Source: Deltaproteobacteria bacterium (GTDB lineage: Bacteria; Myxococcota_A; Polyangia; Haliangiales; Haliangiaceae). Taken from it: DNA of 64,000 nt. This document shows positions 16,805 through 25,642 of this stretch, one piece after another. Made by a program: the position numbers and the translations under genes. The first letter of the stretch is position 1; the number at the start of each line of letters is the position of its first letter. The stretch spans positions 210,071 through 274,070 of the forward strand of contig JAHDIH010000003.1 of NCBI GenBank assembly GCA_020630875.1, written 5' to 3'. Under the pieces are notes generated by a model, which was not told the DNA's origin, ran no database searches, and was given only the letters and a program-made list of their open reading frames with translations.

Positions 16805-19070
16805 CAAATCTGGCAACTACGGTCTTAAGACCGACATTCGAAAAATTGATCAGGAGACGAGCATCTCGTCCCTCACCGGTAGACTGCAAAACTTTACCTT
16901 TGCCAAATGTCTTGTGAGCCACAAACGCTCCTGATGGAATTGCTACGGTCCCTGCTGGGCTTTTCTTCTTCCGCGCAACGAAACCGTACTCGTCATCTTC
17001 AACGCTCTGATCGAAATCTTCGACCTCAGGTTCTAGTTGGCTGTAACTGTCTCTGCCCCTACTGTTACGTTCAAATGACTTCTTTTGCCGACGCGTAGCA
17101 TGACTCTTCAAAACCCGTTCCGGGATTTCATCTAAAAAACGGGATGGCTGGTTGAACTTGACTTCCCCCCACTCCCTCCGTGAAAGCGCAGAGCTCAGTT
17201 GAAGATAACGCTTTGCCCTGGTTACTGCGACGTAAGCGAGCCGGCGCTCCTCTTCGATTTGTTTTTGCTCGGCATCTATGGAGTGTTCTCTAACCCGCAA
17301 CGACGGAAACAAACCATCTTCAAGCCCAACAACGAAGACCGCATCGAACTCGAGCCCCTTTGCCGCATGTATGGTCATCATAGAAATGCACTCGCCGCGT
17401 CCATCTTTATCATCAGAAACCGATGACAAAGCAACTCGTTCATCAAATTCAAGCAGCGTCCCTTCTCCGCCGGTTTCTTCATCAAAATCCGAAGCCATTG
17501 ATACAAACTCTGCAAGGTTAGCAAGCCGATCTTGGGCTTCAGAAGTTTCCGCCTCTTCAAGTTTCTTTCTATAGCCTGAGCGATCAATACACTGAATGGC
17601 TACTTCCGCAACGGAGGCTTCATGTTCAATCACTTCCCGCACCCCGCCAATGATTTCGACAAACGCCTGTAGCTTTCTTCTTCCTGCTTTGCCTAAATCG
17701 GCCCCTTCGCCAATGGCCGCTAACAAAGACGCGTCCCAGAACGATATGTTTGACTTCTTAGCAAGATGTTTGATCTTACCAAGGGTTGTTTTGCCTATGC
17801 CGCGAGTCGGAGTATTGATAATTCGCTCGAAACAAGAGTCAGCCGCAGGGTTTATTGCCAAACGTATGTAAGCGAGAATGTCTTTGATCTCCTTACGTTG
17901 AAAAAACGATGTACCACCGACAACCCTATAAGGAGTGTCCGAGCGTCTTAGGTACTCCTCCAATATTCTCGACTGCGCGTGCGTTCGATACAGTATCGCC
18001 ATATCCCCAAGCGAAAGTCCTTCTCGCTGAAGACTGAAAATCGAGTCGCAAACGAGCGTTGCTTCTTCGCGTTCATCGTCGCAAAGATGCCAAGGCAGCA
18101 GTTCTCCAGGGCCGGACTCGGTCCATAGGTTTTTATCTGCGAGTCTTTGATTATTAGCAATGATAGAGTTCGCAGCATCAAGAACATTCTGACTCGAACG
18201 GTAATTCTGTTCGAGTGGAATTACGCGCGCGTCAGGAAAGTCCTTTTTGAAATCCAAAAGGTTTTTAGGCTCAGCGCCTCGCCAGCCATAAATGCATTGG
18301 TCGTCGTCGCCAACTACCGTGAGTGATGCATTTTGTTCGGCCAGTGCCTTCACCAAGAGGTATTGAATGCGGTTGGTATCCTGAAACTCGTCAACCAAAA
18401 CTTGTTTGAAACGTGATGCGAGAGCTTGGCCTTCCTTGTGACGAAGAAGCTTATTGGCAAAAACGAGGAGATCGCCAAAATCGAGCCCCTTTTCTTTCTC
18501 GAGCTGTTGTCGATACAAAGGGTAAACCTGCTGAATGTAATCTTCGATGTAAATATTGGACTCGAGTTCCGTTGGAACAACCCCTTTGTGCTTGGCCGCA
18601 CCAAAGTGACTCAAAAGCATTCGCGGCGTTACTTCATCGGTAAGATTGAGGTCTGCTAATATACGCTTGAGCACCCTTTTCTGATCGTCGTCATCGAAGA
18701 TAGTGAAGTCAGGTGGAACCCCAATAATGTGCCCATGAAGGCGAAGCATGCGCGCTGCAATGCCATGAAACGTTCCAACCCACATACGCTCCACGGGAAA
18801 CGCAACAAGGGACCTCAATCGGTTCTTCATCTCTTTGGCCGCCTTGTTGGTAAATGTGACGGCGAGTATTTCTCTTGGAGATACAGACTGCTGCTGCATT
18901 AAAAATGCGATCCGATGAACGAGCACACGAGTTTTTCCGGTTCCAGCCCCAGCCAGTACAACCAGCGGTCCACCACTGTGAGTCACGGCGGCATGTTGCT
19001 CTGGATTCAAACGCACGCCCCATAATTCGACAATTAGTTGCCTCAAGCAAGCCATCTTGTACGGCACCAC
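16791..19070 (-). CDS. pcrA: UvrD/PcrA-type superfamily 1 DNA helicase
   Basis: Up to 759 residues. SF1A helicase motifs are all present: Walker A LAGAGTGKTRV, motif Ia VTFTNKAAKEMKNR, motif II VDEFQDTN, motif III VVGDDDQCIYGWRGA, motif IV EQNYRSSQNVL, motif V TIHAAKGLEFDAVFVVG, motif VI YVAVTRAKRYLQL. The C-terminus carries the Tudor-like fold of PcrA/UvrD (VAHKTFGKGKVLQSTG), which binds RNA polymerase. Unwinds DNA 3'-5' in repair and in clearing stalled polymerase. The start is uncertain: the GTG at 19070 lies directly against a terminator hairpin, so the ATG at 19055 or, more likely, the GTG at 19016 (just before RLNPEQHAAV) is the real start. Symbol given as family-level. Confidence 0.9.
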   Translation of the reverse strand: MVPYKMACLRQLIVELWGVRLNPEQHAAVTHSGGPLVVLAGAGTGKTRVLVHRIAFLMQQQSVSPREILAVTFTNKAAKEMKNRLRSLVAFPVERMWVGTFHGIAARMLRLHGHIIGVPPDFTIFDDDDQKRVLKRILADLNLTDEVTPRMLLSHFGAAKHKGVVPTELESNIYIEDYIQQVYPLYRQQLEKEKGLDFGDLLVFANKLLRHKEGQALASRFKQVLVDEFQDTNRIQYLLVKALAEQNASLTVVGDDDQCIYGWRGAEPKNLLDFKKDFPDARVIPLEQNYRSSQNVLDAANSIIANNQRLADKNLWTESGPGELLPWHLCDDEREEATLVCDSIFSLQREGLSLGDMAILYRTHAQSRILEEYLRRSDTPYRVVGGTSFFQRKEIKDILAYIRLAINPAADSCFERIINTPTRGIGKTTLGKIKHLAKKSNISFWDASLLAAIGEGADLGKAGRRKLQAFVEIIGGVREVIEHEASVAEVAIQCIDRSGYRKKLEEAETSEAQDRLANLAEFVSMASDFDEETGGEGTLLEFDERVALSSVSDDKDGRGECISMMTIHAAKGLEFDAVFVVGLEDGLFPSLRVREHSIDAEQKQIEEERRLAYVAVTRAKRYLQLSSALSRREWGEVKFNQPSRFLDEIPERVLKSHATRRQKKSFERNSRGRDSYSQLEPEVEDFDQSVEDDEYGFVARKKKSPAGTVAIPSGAFVAHKTFGKGKVLQSTGEGRDARLLINFSNVGLKTVVARFVTEV

Positions 19071-19071
19071 T

Positions 19072-19104
19072 AAAAAAAGCCCCTCGCGTGACGCGAGGGG
19101 CTTT
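19072..19104 (-). terminator. Intrinsic terminator of the TonB-dependent receptor gene
   Basis: A perfect 10-bp stem (19079-19088 with 19092-19101, GC-rich, 3-nt loop TGA), extended by three A-T pairs, followed on the minus strand by seven T residues (19078-19072). It lies 18 bp after the receptor stop codon and abuts the helicase open frame. Confidence 0.92.
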
Positions 19105-19122
19105 AGGGCTAACTAAGCTTTC

Positions 19123-22100
19123 TTAGAAAGTAAGGCGAGCACCAAGACGAACACTGAGTGGCCCATACCGTCCTGTTGTATTCCCAAAGTTTTGGAAACG
19201 GCTGGCTGCATTAGGGCGAGTTGCCGCCGGCTCAAGACCGTTGTCGTCCACTTCTTTCAAGAAGACGAGATCTTCTGTGTTTCCGCCTACAATCGGGTTT
19301 GCGAAACTTGTGGTGTAAGTTTCAGAAACAGCAGCGGTGGACTGACGGTTTGAAACGTTGAATACATCGCCAAAGATTTCTAGCTCCATTCCACGACCGA
19401 GCTTGTACTTGTAACCAACGTGAACATCTAGCGACATATCAAACGATACTCGACCTAACTCGCCACGTCCCACAAGGAAAGCCTCGTTGAATCCATAGCG
19501 GTAGTGACGTCCAAGAGCATCGCGAGGAGTACCAGATAATGCGCGGTAACGACCGCCAGTAGTCAACTCACCAAACTTACCGAAGTCCCATTTGTAGTAA
19601 CCATCGATTTTGATGTAGTGAGGTCTGTCGTTAGGAAGTGGCCCTTCGCGGTTCGAAAGAAGCTCAATTAAGTCGAACTGAGACGAAATATTCGGGTCGA
19701 CTTGTCCGTTGTCAGGAGAGAACAGTCCTGGGTAGTTTCCGATTAGACGTGAGTACGTGTAGCTGGCTTGCAAAAAGAACTGGCGAGAAAAACGCTTTTG
19801 AACCAAGAGCTCGATGGCGTTGTAATCACGTCGCGGGGTGTCGAATGTACGAATCCCTCTGAAGAGATCGAGTTGGCCACGAAGGCGTGCACGCTCACCA
19901 ACGAGCTCAGCGAGCCTGTCAGGATCGCTCTCCGCGTCAATTTGTGTGGTCAAGTCTTCGATTTGTCCGTCGATTTTGTTTTCTTCGTCCTTTGACCACT
20001 CGCCAGGGTTGGCAAGCACGTAGGTCGTAGCATTGTCGGTAGAAACGTCTTCCAAAACGCGACCGATGCGACGGTTTTGGTATTTCAAGCTGATTTTTAG
20101 GTCTTCAAGAAGTTCGTATTCAAAGCCCATTACAAATTCGTCCATGAACTGAGCTTGGATTCCTGGCGCAATCAATACTCCGCTTCCGAATACCTGCCCT
20201 TGAGCTAAGTTGTCGGGAATACCATCCAAATCGGTATCGATGATGTTGGTGGGTCGTCCGTCGGCGTCGTACGTCGGTTCTCCCCCTTGGAACATACAGG
20301 CCGGGCCACGAGGACCGCCAACCGCAGGGTCGGCTGCACCGCAGTTATCGTGAGTGAATACTTCACGAACAAACGTTTCTCCACCGAAGGAACGATCGTT
20401 GATCTGCATTGGAATCGACTCGTAGAAACGTCCCCAGTTTGCGAAGAGTTTTGATTTACCAACTTTTGACCAATCCCAAATAAGTCCAATACGAGGGGCC
20501 CACATGTCTTTGAGAACCATCGCGTTCTTACCAAGTTCGTTTCCTGTGAGTGGGTCGGTAGTGTTACGCAAGTTTTCTGAGAAACGAAGGCGTTGTTCTT
20601 CGTAGCGGATACCAGCGTTTAGTGTCAGGTTCGGTACGATTTCCCAAGAGTCGCGAAGGTAGGCAGACCAGTTCATGGTTTCACCGTTTACGTCACCACG
20701 CGGATCGTTTTGACCAATAATATCGCAGGGGTGAAGGCGACCGCTGCCGGTATCGGAACAAACTCGGTCCCAAACCCTGGCGCCACTTGCGTTTTGCATT
20801 AGGTCTGGAATGCCATCGCCGTTGCTATCGCCTGGGTTAGGCCCTTCGACAGCTGGCCCCAAAGCGCCCCATTGATCGACCTGGGTGAAGTTTGCAAAAA
20901 TTTGATAAGCGGCATTGCCGGAAAGGCGACGAACACTTCTCGCGTTGTTTCTCTCTACGTCCGCTCCTGCTTTGATTTCGTGGTTACCAAATTTACCAAG
21001 TCGGAGACGCTGGGTAAGGCTAATTTTACCGCTGATTCTAGCCTCAAGATCATCGGCCAATGCGCCGATACCACCGAAGCGGTACCCGACGATACCTTCG
21101 TCCGGACACACAGAGATCAGTGGGTAAGGATTGTCTGCAGTCGCAACTCCGTTGGCGTCGGTACAACCGGCAGCAACGCGGGCAGTTTCACCACCGAGCG
21201 CAGACCAAATTCCTAAGTTGGCATCGTAGGCAGTTTGAGACGCTTCTGTATTCTTTGCGCTGTTAGCGGCGAAGCTTTCGAAGCTGTTGCGGAACATTCC
21301 TGCTTGGAACTCCACCTCTGTATCGTTGTTGTTGAACTTAGAAGTCCACTTGAATGATGCGTTGGTGTTCAGTCCTTTCGATTCTCGTTTTTCTGAGTCG
21401 ACGAGGCCAAAAACTCCAACTCCTGTCGAGCTACCTGGTTGTACAACAACCGACGCTTGGCCTTGATGCTCTGGTGTAAGAGAGAAGTTTAACTTTCCGA
21501 GCATCGAAAAAGCCATGCCCTTCGCTTGTTGCTGCGTACGGTCGACTTCTTCGAGGATGTAGTCGCCATTTTCTTTGACGTCTTCGAATCCGTCCCCTCC
21601 GCCAGGGGTACAAAGCTCTTGTCCCGGAGTCCGGCAGTCGGTGCGGCGCTTGATGATCCGATCCACGTCTGTCACAGAGAGCTGTGGTGCGAAACCTAGG
21701 AAGAAGAACAACTTATCTTTGATGATCGGTCCGCCGAGTTCGAACCCCATGTCTCCGGCAAACAGCACGTTGGACTCGATATTAATCGGAGAAACCTGAC
21801 TCTCGAATTGCTCTTGCTGAGCAATGAGGGCACCAGGGCGAACGTTAATCCACGCGGACCCCTTAAATTCGTTGGAACCAGATTTGGTGACGACGTTGGC
21901 GATACCGCCAGTAGCCCGTCCGTACTCTGCTTGGTAACCACCAGTGATGATCTCAATCTCCTGGATGAAGTCGTTAATAATAGGAGAACCAACCGTACCA
22001 AAGGTGAGACTCGTGGTGTTCACACCATCGACGTTGTACTGGTTCTCAAGAGAACTGGACCCAGAGAACGCCACTCCGAGACCGTCGCCTGAAGTACCAG

Positions 22101-22578
22101 GTGCGGCACCGAGGGTGTCTTCGAAAGTTCGCCCTGGAACCGGCATGTTTTGCACATAGTCTTGATCCAGAGTCGTGGTAAGAGCTGCTGATTTCGTATC
22201 AATTTGAGGTGGTGAACCTTCGATGGTCACGACATCACCGTCAAGCTTTGAAGTATCCAACTTGATGTACACGGGATACGTTCGGTTGATACTAACGGTA
22301 ACGTTCGTTTTTCTCGCGACGATTTTGTCCATGTAGAAGTACGTCAGTTCGTATTTCCCAGGAATCAAGCTGGTAATCCGATAGCGGCCGTTGCTTCCGG
22401 TAATGACCGGCGAAGAAGAACCTTGTCCCGATTTCGCGATGACCGTTACGCCGGAGATGGTTGAGTTGTCATTGAGCTCACGAACTTGACCGTGAATCGC
22501 CCCCGTCGTTGTATTTTGCGCATAGGCGGGTACCGCTAGCGCAATGACAGTAAATAGTATTGAAATTCTCTTTAACAT
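19123..22578 (-). CDS. TonB-dependent outer-membrane receptor with carboxypeptidase-regulatory-like N-domain (Oar-like)
   Basis: 1151 residues. Signal peptide MLKRISILFTVIALAVPAYA; a CarboxypepD_reg-like beta domain at about 27-110 (GAIHGQVRELNDNSTISGVT, GRYRITSLIPGKYEL); a plug domain about 130-240 containing GGYQAEYGRATGGIANVVTK; then a long beta-barrel ending in an aromatic strand (SVRLGARLTF). This is the layout of Myxococcus Oar and Bacteroidetes-like receptors that import or handle large substrates. Two D-x-N-x-D-G-I-P-D-like Asp repeats sit in barrel loops. SD AAGGAG is 7 bp before the start; the lipoprotein gene is 9 bp upstream, and a strong terminator follows. Together with the TonB/ExbBD genes nearby it forms a Ton-driven transport unit; the substrate is unknown. 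Confidence 0.9.
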   Translation of the reverse strand: MLKRISILFTVIALAVPAYAQNTTTGAIHGQVRELNDNSTISGVTVIAKSGQGSSSPVITGSNGRYRITSLIPGKYELTYFYMDKIVARKTNVTVSINRTYPVYIKLDTSKLDGDVVTIEGSPPQIDTKSAALTTTLDQDYVQNMPVPGRTFEDTLGAAPGTSGDGLGVAFSGSSSLENQYNVDGVNTTSLTFGTVGSPIINDFIQEIEIITGGYQAEYGRATGGIANVVTKSGSNEFKGSAWINVRPGALIAQQEQFESQVSPINIESNVLFAGDMGFELGGPIIKDKLFFFLGFAPQLSVTDVDRIIKRRTDCRTPGQELCTPGGGDGFEDVKENGDYILEEVDRTQQQAKGMAFSMLGKLNFSLTPEHQGQASVVVQPGSSTGVGVFGLVDSEKRESKGLNTNASFKWTSKFNNNDTEVEFQAGMFRNSFESFAANSAKNTEASQTAYDANLGIWSALGGETARVAAGCTDANGVATADNPYPLISVCPDEGIVGYRFGGIGALADDLEARISGKISLTQRLRLGKFGNHEIKAGADVERNNARSVRRLSGNAAYQIFANFTQVDQWGALGPAVEGPNPGDSNGDGIPDLMQNASGARVWDRVCSDTGSGRLHPCDIIGQNDPRGDVNGETMNWSAYLRDSWEIVPNLTLNAGIRYEEQRLRFSENLRNTTDPLTGNELGKNAMVLKDMWAPRIGLIWDWSKVGKSKLFANWGRFYESIPMQINDRSFGGETFVREVFTHDNCGAADPAVGGPRGPACMFQGGEPTYDADGRPTNIIDTDLDGIPDNLAQGQVFGSGVLIAPGIQAQFMDEFVMGFEYELLEDLKISLKYQNRRIGRVLEDVSTDNATTYVLANPGEWSKDEENKIDGQIEDLTTQIDAESDPDRLAELVGERARLRGQLDLFRGIRTFDTPRRDYNAIELLVQKRFSRQFFLQASYTYSRLIGNYPGLFSPDNGQVDPNISSQFDLIELLSNREGPLPNDRPHYIKIDGYYKWDFGKFGELTTGGRYRALSGTPRDALGRHYRYGFNEAFLVGRGELGRVSFDMSLDVHVGYKYKLGRGMELEIFGDVFNVSNRQSTAAVSETYTTSFANPIVGGNTEDLVFLKEVDDNGLEPAATRPNAASRFQNFGNTTGRYGPLSVRLGARLTF

Positions 22579-22587
22579 CGTAACTCC

Positions 22588-23778
22588 TTAAGGGCTCGTG
22601 GAGAAGGTGAAGGTGAAGGCTGCTGGCAAAGTGCCGCCAAAGGGATCTGCCACAGCTGAAGATATGGTCATCGAGTAGTTTTCACTACCGACGAGGGTGA
22701 GGTTGGTAATGTCAACAATCGCAGCATTGTCCATCCTTGGCACGACGCTGTATCCAGCCACTGGGCCAACCGAGTCGGACAACGCAAAGTTCGCTGGAGT
22801 TAGCAATGCAGGATCAATCGGTGCGTTGAAGATGATGCTCAGAGATGTTTGTGCTGGGGTGATTGTTGCGCCGCTTGCGGGAGAGGTGTTGGCTACTGCG
22901 AGTGTTTCTGTCGTAAAAGCTGCGCCAGAAGCGTCGCCAGCGGACGCGCACTCCAAGTTTTCAATTGCTTCGTGGAAACCTAAATCCATGATGTCTTGCG
23001 CAATAGCAGCAAAGTCAGGCGTACAAACGGTTTCACCGTCCCTGTCCGTCACGCTTGGGTCGAAGTTGATCGTACAGTCCGCGCCGGTTTTTAGACCGTT
23101 TGCGGGTTGAAGGACGATTGCCGGTCCGAGTCCAGTGATCCCTTGGTTACCTGCTGGAAGCAATTGGTTGCCAGAGGGTTGCCAGAAAGTATCGGTGGTA
23201 TTCAGAGGCATGTCATCGCCATCGCAAGTAATGGTTACAGCACCTTGAATGAATCTAAGCGAGTGTACCGGCGAGAATCCACTCGGTGCCAAGTTGGCCA
23301 ACCCGATAGGGGTCATCACGGGATTTCCGTTGGCATCAAGGACGGGGTCGCCGTTGTCGAAAAGTACTGGTGCCAGAGTCGTGCACAGTTCCGTACAGTT
23401 TTCAGTCCCTGGACGAGTGCAGCGATCCAAAACTTCAGGAGTCGTTCCCTCAGGAATGCGCTCCCACGTGGTCATGCCGTTAATCTCCGCGCATTGAATT
23501 TCCTCGAGGTTTCGACCCAAGAGCAACTCATCCATGATGATGCGGATTTTTTGGTTGGTAACGGTGGCGTTGGTAACGACGCCGTCATCTGTTTCGTCCA
23601 CAGACGGGTGCGTTCCGAATGCCAATTGGTCGGTTACGAGACTCCCTACGTTTTGTGGAATCCGCTCCTTCATGAAAATTTGTAGGACCATAGGAGGACC
23701 TTCAGGAAGTAGGTCCGTATTTAGATCGCGGGCTCCGCAACTAGCTACAATTAATAGTATGGGTATAGTTCTCAACAT
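22588..23778 (-). CDS. Secreted lipoprotein with C-terminal Ig-like (Big_5/SbsA-type) domain
   Basis: 396 residues from the ATG at 23778. The open frame runs to 23865, but the chosen start has an AGAGGAG SD, begins a lipoprotein signal (MLRTIPILLIVASCG, lipid Cys about residue 14), and lies downstream of a good promoter. Residues about 30-290 are Cys-rich and unrecognised. The last about 100 residues resemble a Big_5/SbsA Ig-like domain (NTSPASGATITPAQTSLSII, NAPIDPALLTPANFAL, ending in AAFTFTFS), common in surface proteins. Encoded 9 bp before the TonB-dependent receptor in the same transcript, so it is a candidate surface partner of that receptor, analogous in position to SusD-like lipoproteins but unrelated in sequence. 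Confidence 0.75.
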   Translation of the reverse strand: MLRTIPILLIVASCGARDLNTDLLPEGPPMVLQIFMKERIPQNVGSLVTDQLAFGTHPSVDETDDGVVTNATVTNQKIRIIMDELLLGRNLEEIQCAEINGMTTWERIPEGTTPEVLDRCTRPGTENCTELCTTLAPVLFDNGDPVLDANGNPVMTPIGLANLAPSGFSPVHSLRFIQGAVTITCDGDDMPLNTTDTFWQPSGNQLLPAGNQGITGLGPAIVLQPANGLKTGADCTINFDPSVTDRDGETVCTPDFAAIAQDIMDLGFHEAIENLECASAGDASGAAFTTETLAVANTSPASGATITPAQTSLSIIFNAPIDPALLTPANFALSDSVGPVAGYSVVPRMDNAAIVDITNLTLVGSENYSMTISSAVADPFGGTLPAAFTFTFSTSP

Positions 23779-23815
23779 TACTCGTCTCCTCTTGAACGCA
23801 TAGACTGATTTAGGG

Positions 23816-23844
23816 CTTGTACAAAGCTGCCATCCATTCGTCAA
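23816..23844 (-). promoter_or_regulatory. Sigma-70-type promoter of the lipoprotein/receptor operon
   Basis: TTGACG (23844-23839) and TACAAG (23821-23816) separated by exactly 17 bp, giving a start near 23809 and a leader of about 30 nt before the SD and ATG at 23778. It supports the shortened start of the lipoprotein gene. Confidence 0.5.
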
Positions 23845-23943
23845 GAACCAGTGCAACCGAACCAAACTTCTTTCAGTCTTAATTTATTCCGGTGTACCAA
23901 AAAAGTTAGGTTCACCATACCGTTCGTTTCTGTCACTGCCTGA

Positions 23944-23977
23944 CAAAAAGAAAGACCGTTCCATGTCGGAACGGTCT
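23944..23977 (-). terminator. Intrinsic terminator after the tonB-exbBD genes
   Basis: A perfect 10-bp stem (23953-23962 with 23968-23977, AGACCGTTCC arm) with a 5-nt loop, followed on the minus strand by TTCTTTTTG. It begins 22 bp after the stop of the last exbD gene and separates that operon from the lipoprotein/receptor operon. Confidence 0.9.
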
Positions 23978-23998
23978 AGAAAGAACTATTGGAGACTC

Positions 23999-24445
23999 TT
24001 AGTTGGTCGGCGAAGCCGCATTCGCCATGACATCGTTCTTGATGCGCCACTGGACCTTAACGTCCTTATCGATGGCCTGAACCACATCTATTGCAGTCAT
24101 GCAATCATCCCAGGTCACGAGATCGGCACAGTCAAAGAACACCAATCCGCGGCTGATGATTTTTTCCCCAAACTCGGCTCCAAGCTGGCCTCGTTGAATC
24201 TTTCTCACTGCTTTGCCCATCTTCACAGAAAATGAACCGCTCTCAAGAACCTCAATCTCAACTTGGGTTTTAGTGATGTAATTGTCTTTGTTTTCGACCT
24301 CAGGAGGCACAGTAACTTGTTCGTTGTGCAGTTTTGGTGACATGGTCGCCATTGAAATAATCAATAGAACCAAAACGACATCGATGAGTGGCGTAACGTT
24401 GATATCGTTCTTAAAGCCTCCGCCTCCGCCTGTTGACATTCCCAT
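23999..24445 (-). CDS. exbD: ExbD/TolR-family proton-channel subunit (second copy)
   Basis: 148 residues. N-terminal GGGGGF then NDINVTPLIDVVLVLLIISM, the ExbD/TolR transmembrane segment with the essential Asp (LIDVVLVL), then a periplasmic domain. It has a Cys pair (FFDCADLVTWDDC) that may form a disulfide. Partner of ExbB in a proton-driven motor energising TonB. It lies 4 bp after another exbD paralogue; two different ExbD subunits behind one ExbB is common in Myxococcota Ton clusters. SD GGAAGGGAAA upstream. Last gene of the operon. Confidence 0.9.
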   Translation of the reverse strand: MGMSTGGGGGFKNDINVTPLIDVVLVLLIISMATMSPKLHNEQVTVPPEVENKDNYITKTQVEIEVLESGSFSVKMGKAVRKIQRGQLGAEFGEKIISRGLVFFDCADLVTWDDCMTAIDVVQAIDKDVKVQWRIKNDVMANAASPTN

Positions 24446-24449
24446 TGTA

Positions 24450-24935
24450 CTATTTCCCTTCCAGCGCGTAGGTACCGAAGTTGAGATCTACCACTCCGTC
24501 GTCGTGGAGCAATACGATAAGCGGTCTCACGTCACGCATACGCACTCTGTGGTGAACTTTAATTGTTAGCTTCTGTCTCACGTCTTCGTCGCCTTCTCTC
24601 CAACTCTTCTTCAGAGCATCGAGTAAGTCGTACAAAGCTTCTTTTTTCGTAACCTTGCCAAATTCACATTTCTTCTCAAGGCATACTTCTTTGTTTTCAA
24701 GAATGGAAACAATTGGCTGCATGTCATCAGCTTGTTGCTCCTTTTCCTCTACCAACGTCTCCGGCAGTTGCACATCCATCCCTCTAGAGATTTTTAGTGA
24801 CACCACCATGAAGATGAGAAGAAGTACCAACGATACGTCCACCAGCGGGGTCACGTTGATTTCAGCGCGTACCTCCGCTAGCGATGCAGCGTTGTTTGCC
24901 GAGTGACGTCGGCTCCGTTTTAAGGAAGAACCCAT
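24450..24935 (-). CDS. exbD: ExbD/TolR-family proton-channel subunit (first copy)
   Basis: 161 residues. A basic N-terminus (SSLKRSRRHS), then EINVTPLVDVSLVLLLIFMV with the functional Asp in the single transmembrane helix, and a periplasmic domain with a Cys pair (VCLEKKCEFG) and TIKVHHRVRMRDVRPLI, a conserved ExbD strand-helix. The sequence differs clearly from the downstream copy, so it is an old paralogue, not a recent duplication. SD AAGGAGGG lies upstream; 2 bp separate it from exbB. Confidence 0.9.
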   Translation of the reverse strand: MGSSLKRSRRHSANNAASLAEVRAEINVTPLVDVSLVLLLIFMVVSLKISRGMDVQLPETLVEEKEQQADDMQPIVSILENKEVCLEKKCEFGKVTKKEALYDLLDALKKSWREGDEDVRQKLTIKVHHRVRMRDVRPLIVLLHDDGVVDLNFGTYALEGK

Positions 24936-24937
24936 GA

Positions 24938-25612
24938 CTAGGCCCTTCCCTCCTTGAGCACGTGATCCACAAATTCAGAAGATACTTCGTTCATATCGAC
25001 GACGTAACCTTCTACGCGAGTGGTGAAGTAGTTGAAAAGCATGGCTGCTGGAATCGCAACGATAAGTCCAAATGCGGTGGCGTACAGGGCCTCACCAATC
25101 TTTGGTCCAAGAGCTTCCAGCGTGACACTTTCTCCCATGGTCGCAAATGCACCGATAATACCAACCACTGTTCCGAGGAGTCCCACAAACGGAGCCGCGG
25201 ATGCGATAGTCGCCATAGAACCAAGTCCGCGGCGAAGCGTGTTAGTTTCTCGCTCTTTCGAGCGCTCGATGGCGCGGTATACCGTATCGACCACGTCGTC
25301 GTGACTTCCGGTGGTGGTAGCGCGCGCGGTGAGTCCCGCCTTAATAACGTTGGCAATTGGGCTCTGGTCGTAAGCTTTAGCGTCTGCTAAGGCTTTGTCG
25401 ACATTGCCTTGTCCCAAAGATGCTTTTAGCGACTGAACAAAGTCGTGAGATTGCTGCCCCGCTTTCTTAAGTCGAATCATTCGCTCGAAAAAGATTGCTG
25501 CCATCCAAATGAACATGATGACCATAAAGATCCACACGATCATTTGGGTGATGCTCATATGCGTGAGCATCTCGCTGATACTAAACCCTGCTCCTAGTGA
25601 TACTGAATACAT
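24938..25612 (-). CDS. exbB: MotA/TolQ/ExbB-family proton-channel protein
   Basis: 224 residues with three predicted membrane helices (about 18-40, 115-140 and 155-185). The ExbB/TolQ core reads LRRGLGSMATIASAAPFVGLLGTVVGII (here quoted in two parts: LRRGLGSMATIASAAP and FVGLLGTVVGII), followed by LGPKIGEALYATAFGLIVAI, the proton-path helices. It forms the pentameric channel around an ExbD dimer that powers TonB. Upstream is TonB, downstream two exbD genes, in the order tonB-exbB-exbD-exbD. SD AAAAAGGAAC precedes the ATG. Confidence 0.93.
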   Translation of the reverse strand: MYSVSLGAGFSISEMLTHMSITQMIVWIFMVIMFIWMAAIFFERMIRLKKAGQQSHDFVQSLKASLGQGNVDKALADAKAYDQSPIANVIKAGLTARATTTGSHDDVVDTVYRAIERSKERETNTLRRGLGSMATIASAAPFVGLLGTVVGIIGAFATMGESVTLEALGPKIGEALYATAFGLIVAIPAAMLFNYFTTRVEGYVVDMNEVSSEFVDHVLKEGRA

Positions 25613-25642
25613 GTTGACTGTTCCTTTTTTCTTTCTTTTCTT

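Noticed and set aside
23779..23865. Longer start of the Ig-like lipoprotein
   Set aside because: It would lie upstream of the recognised promoter and spoil the lipoprotein signal.
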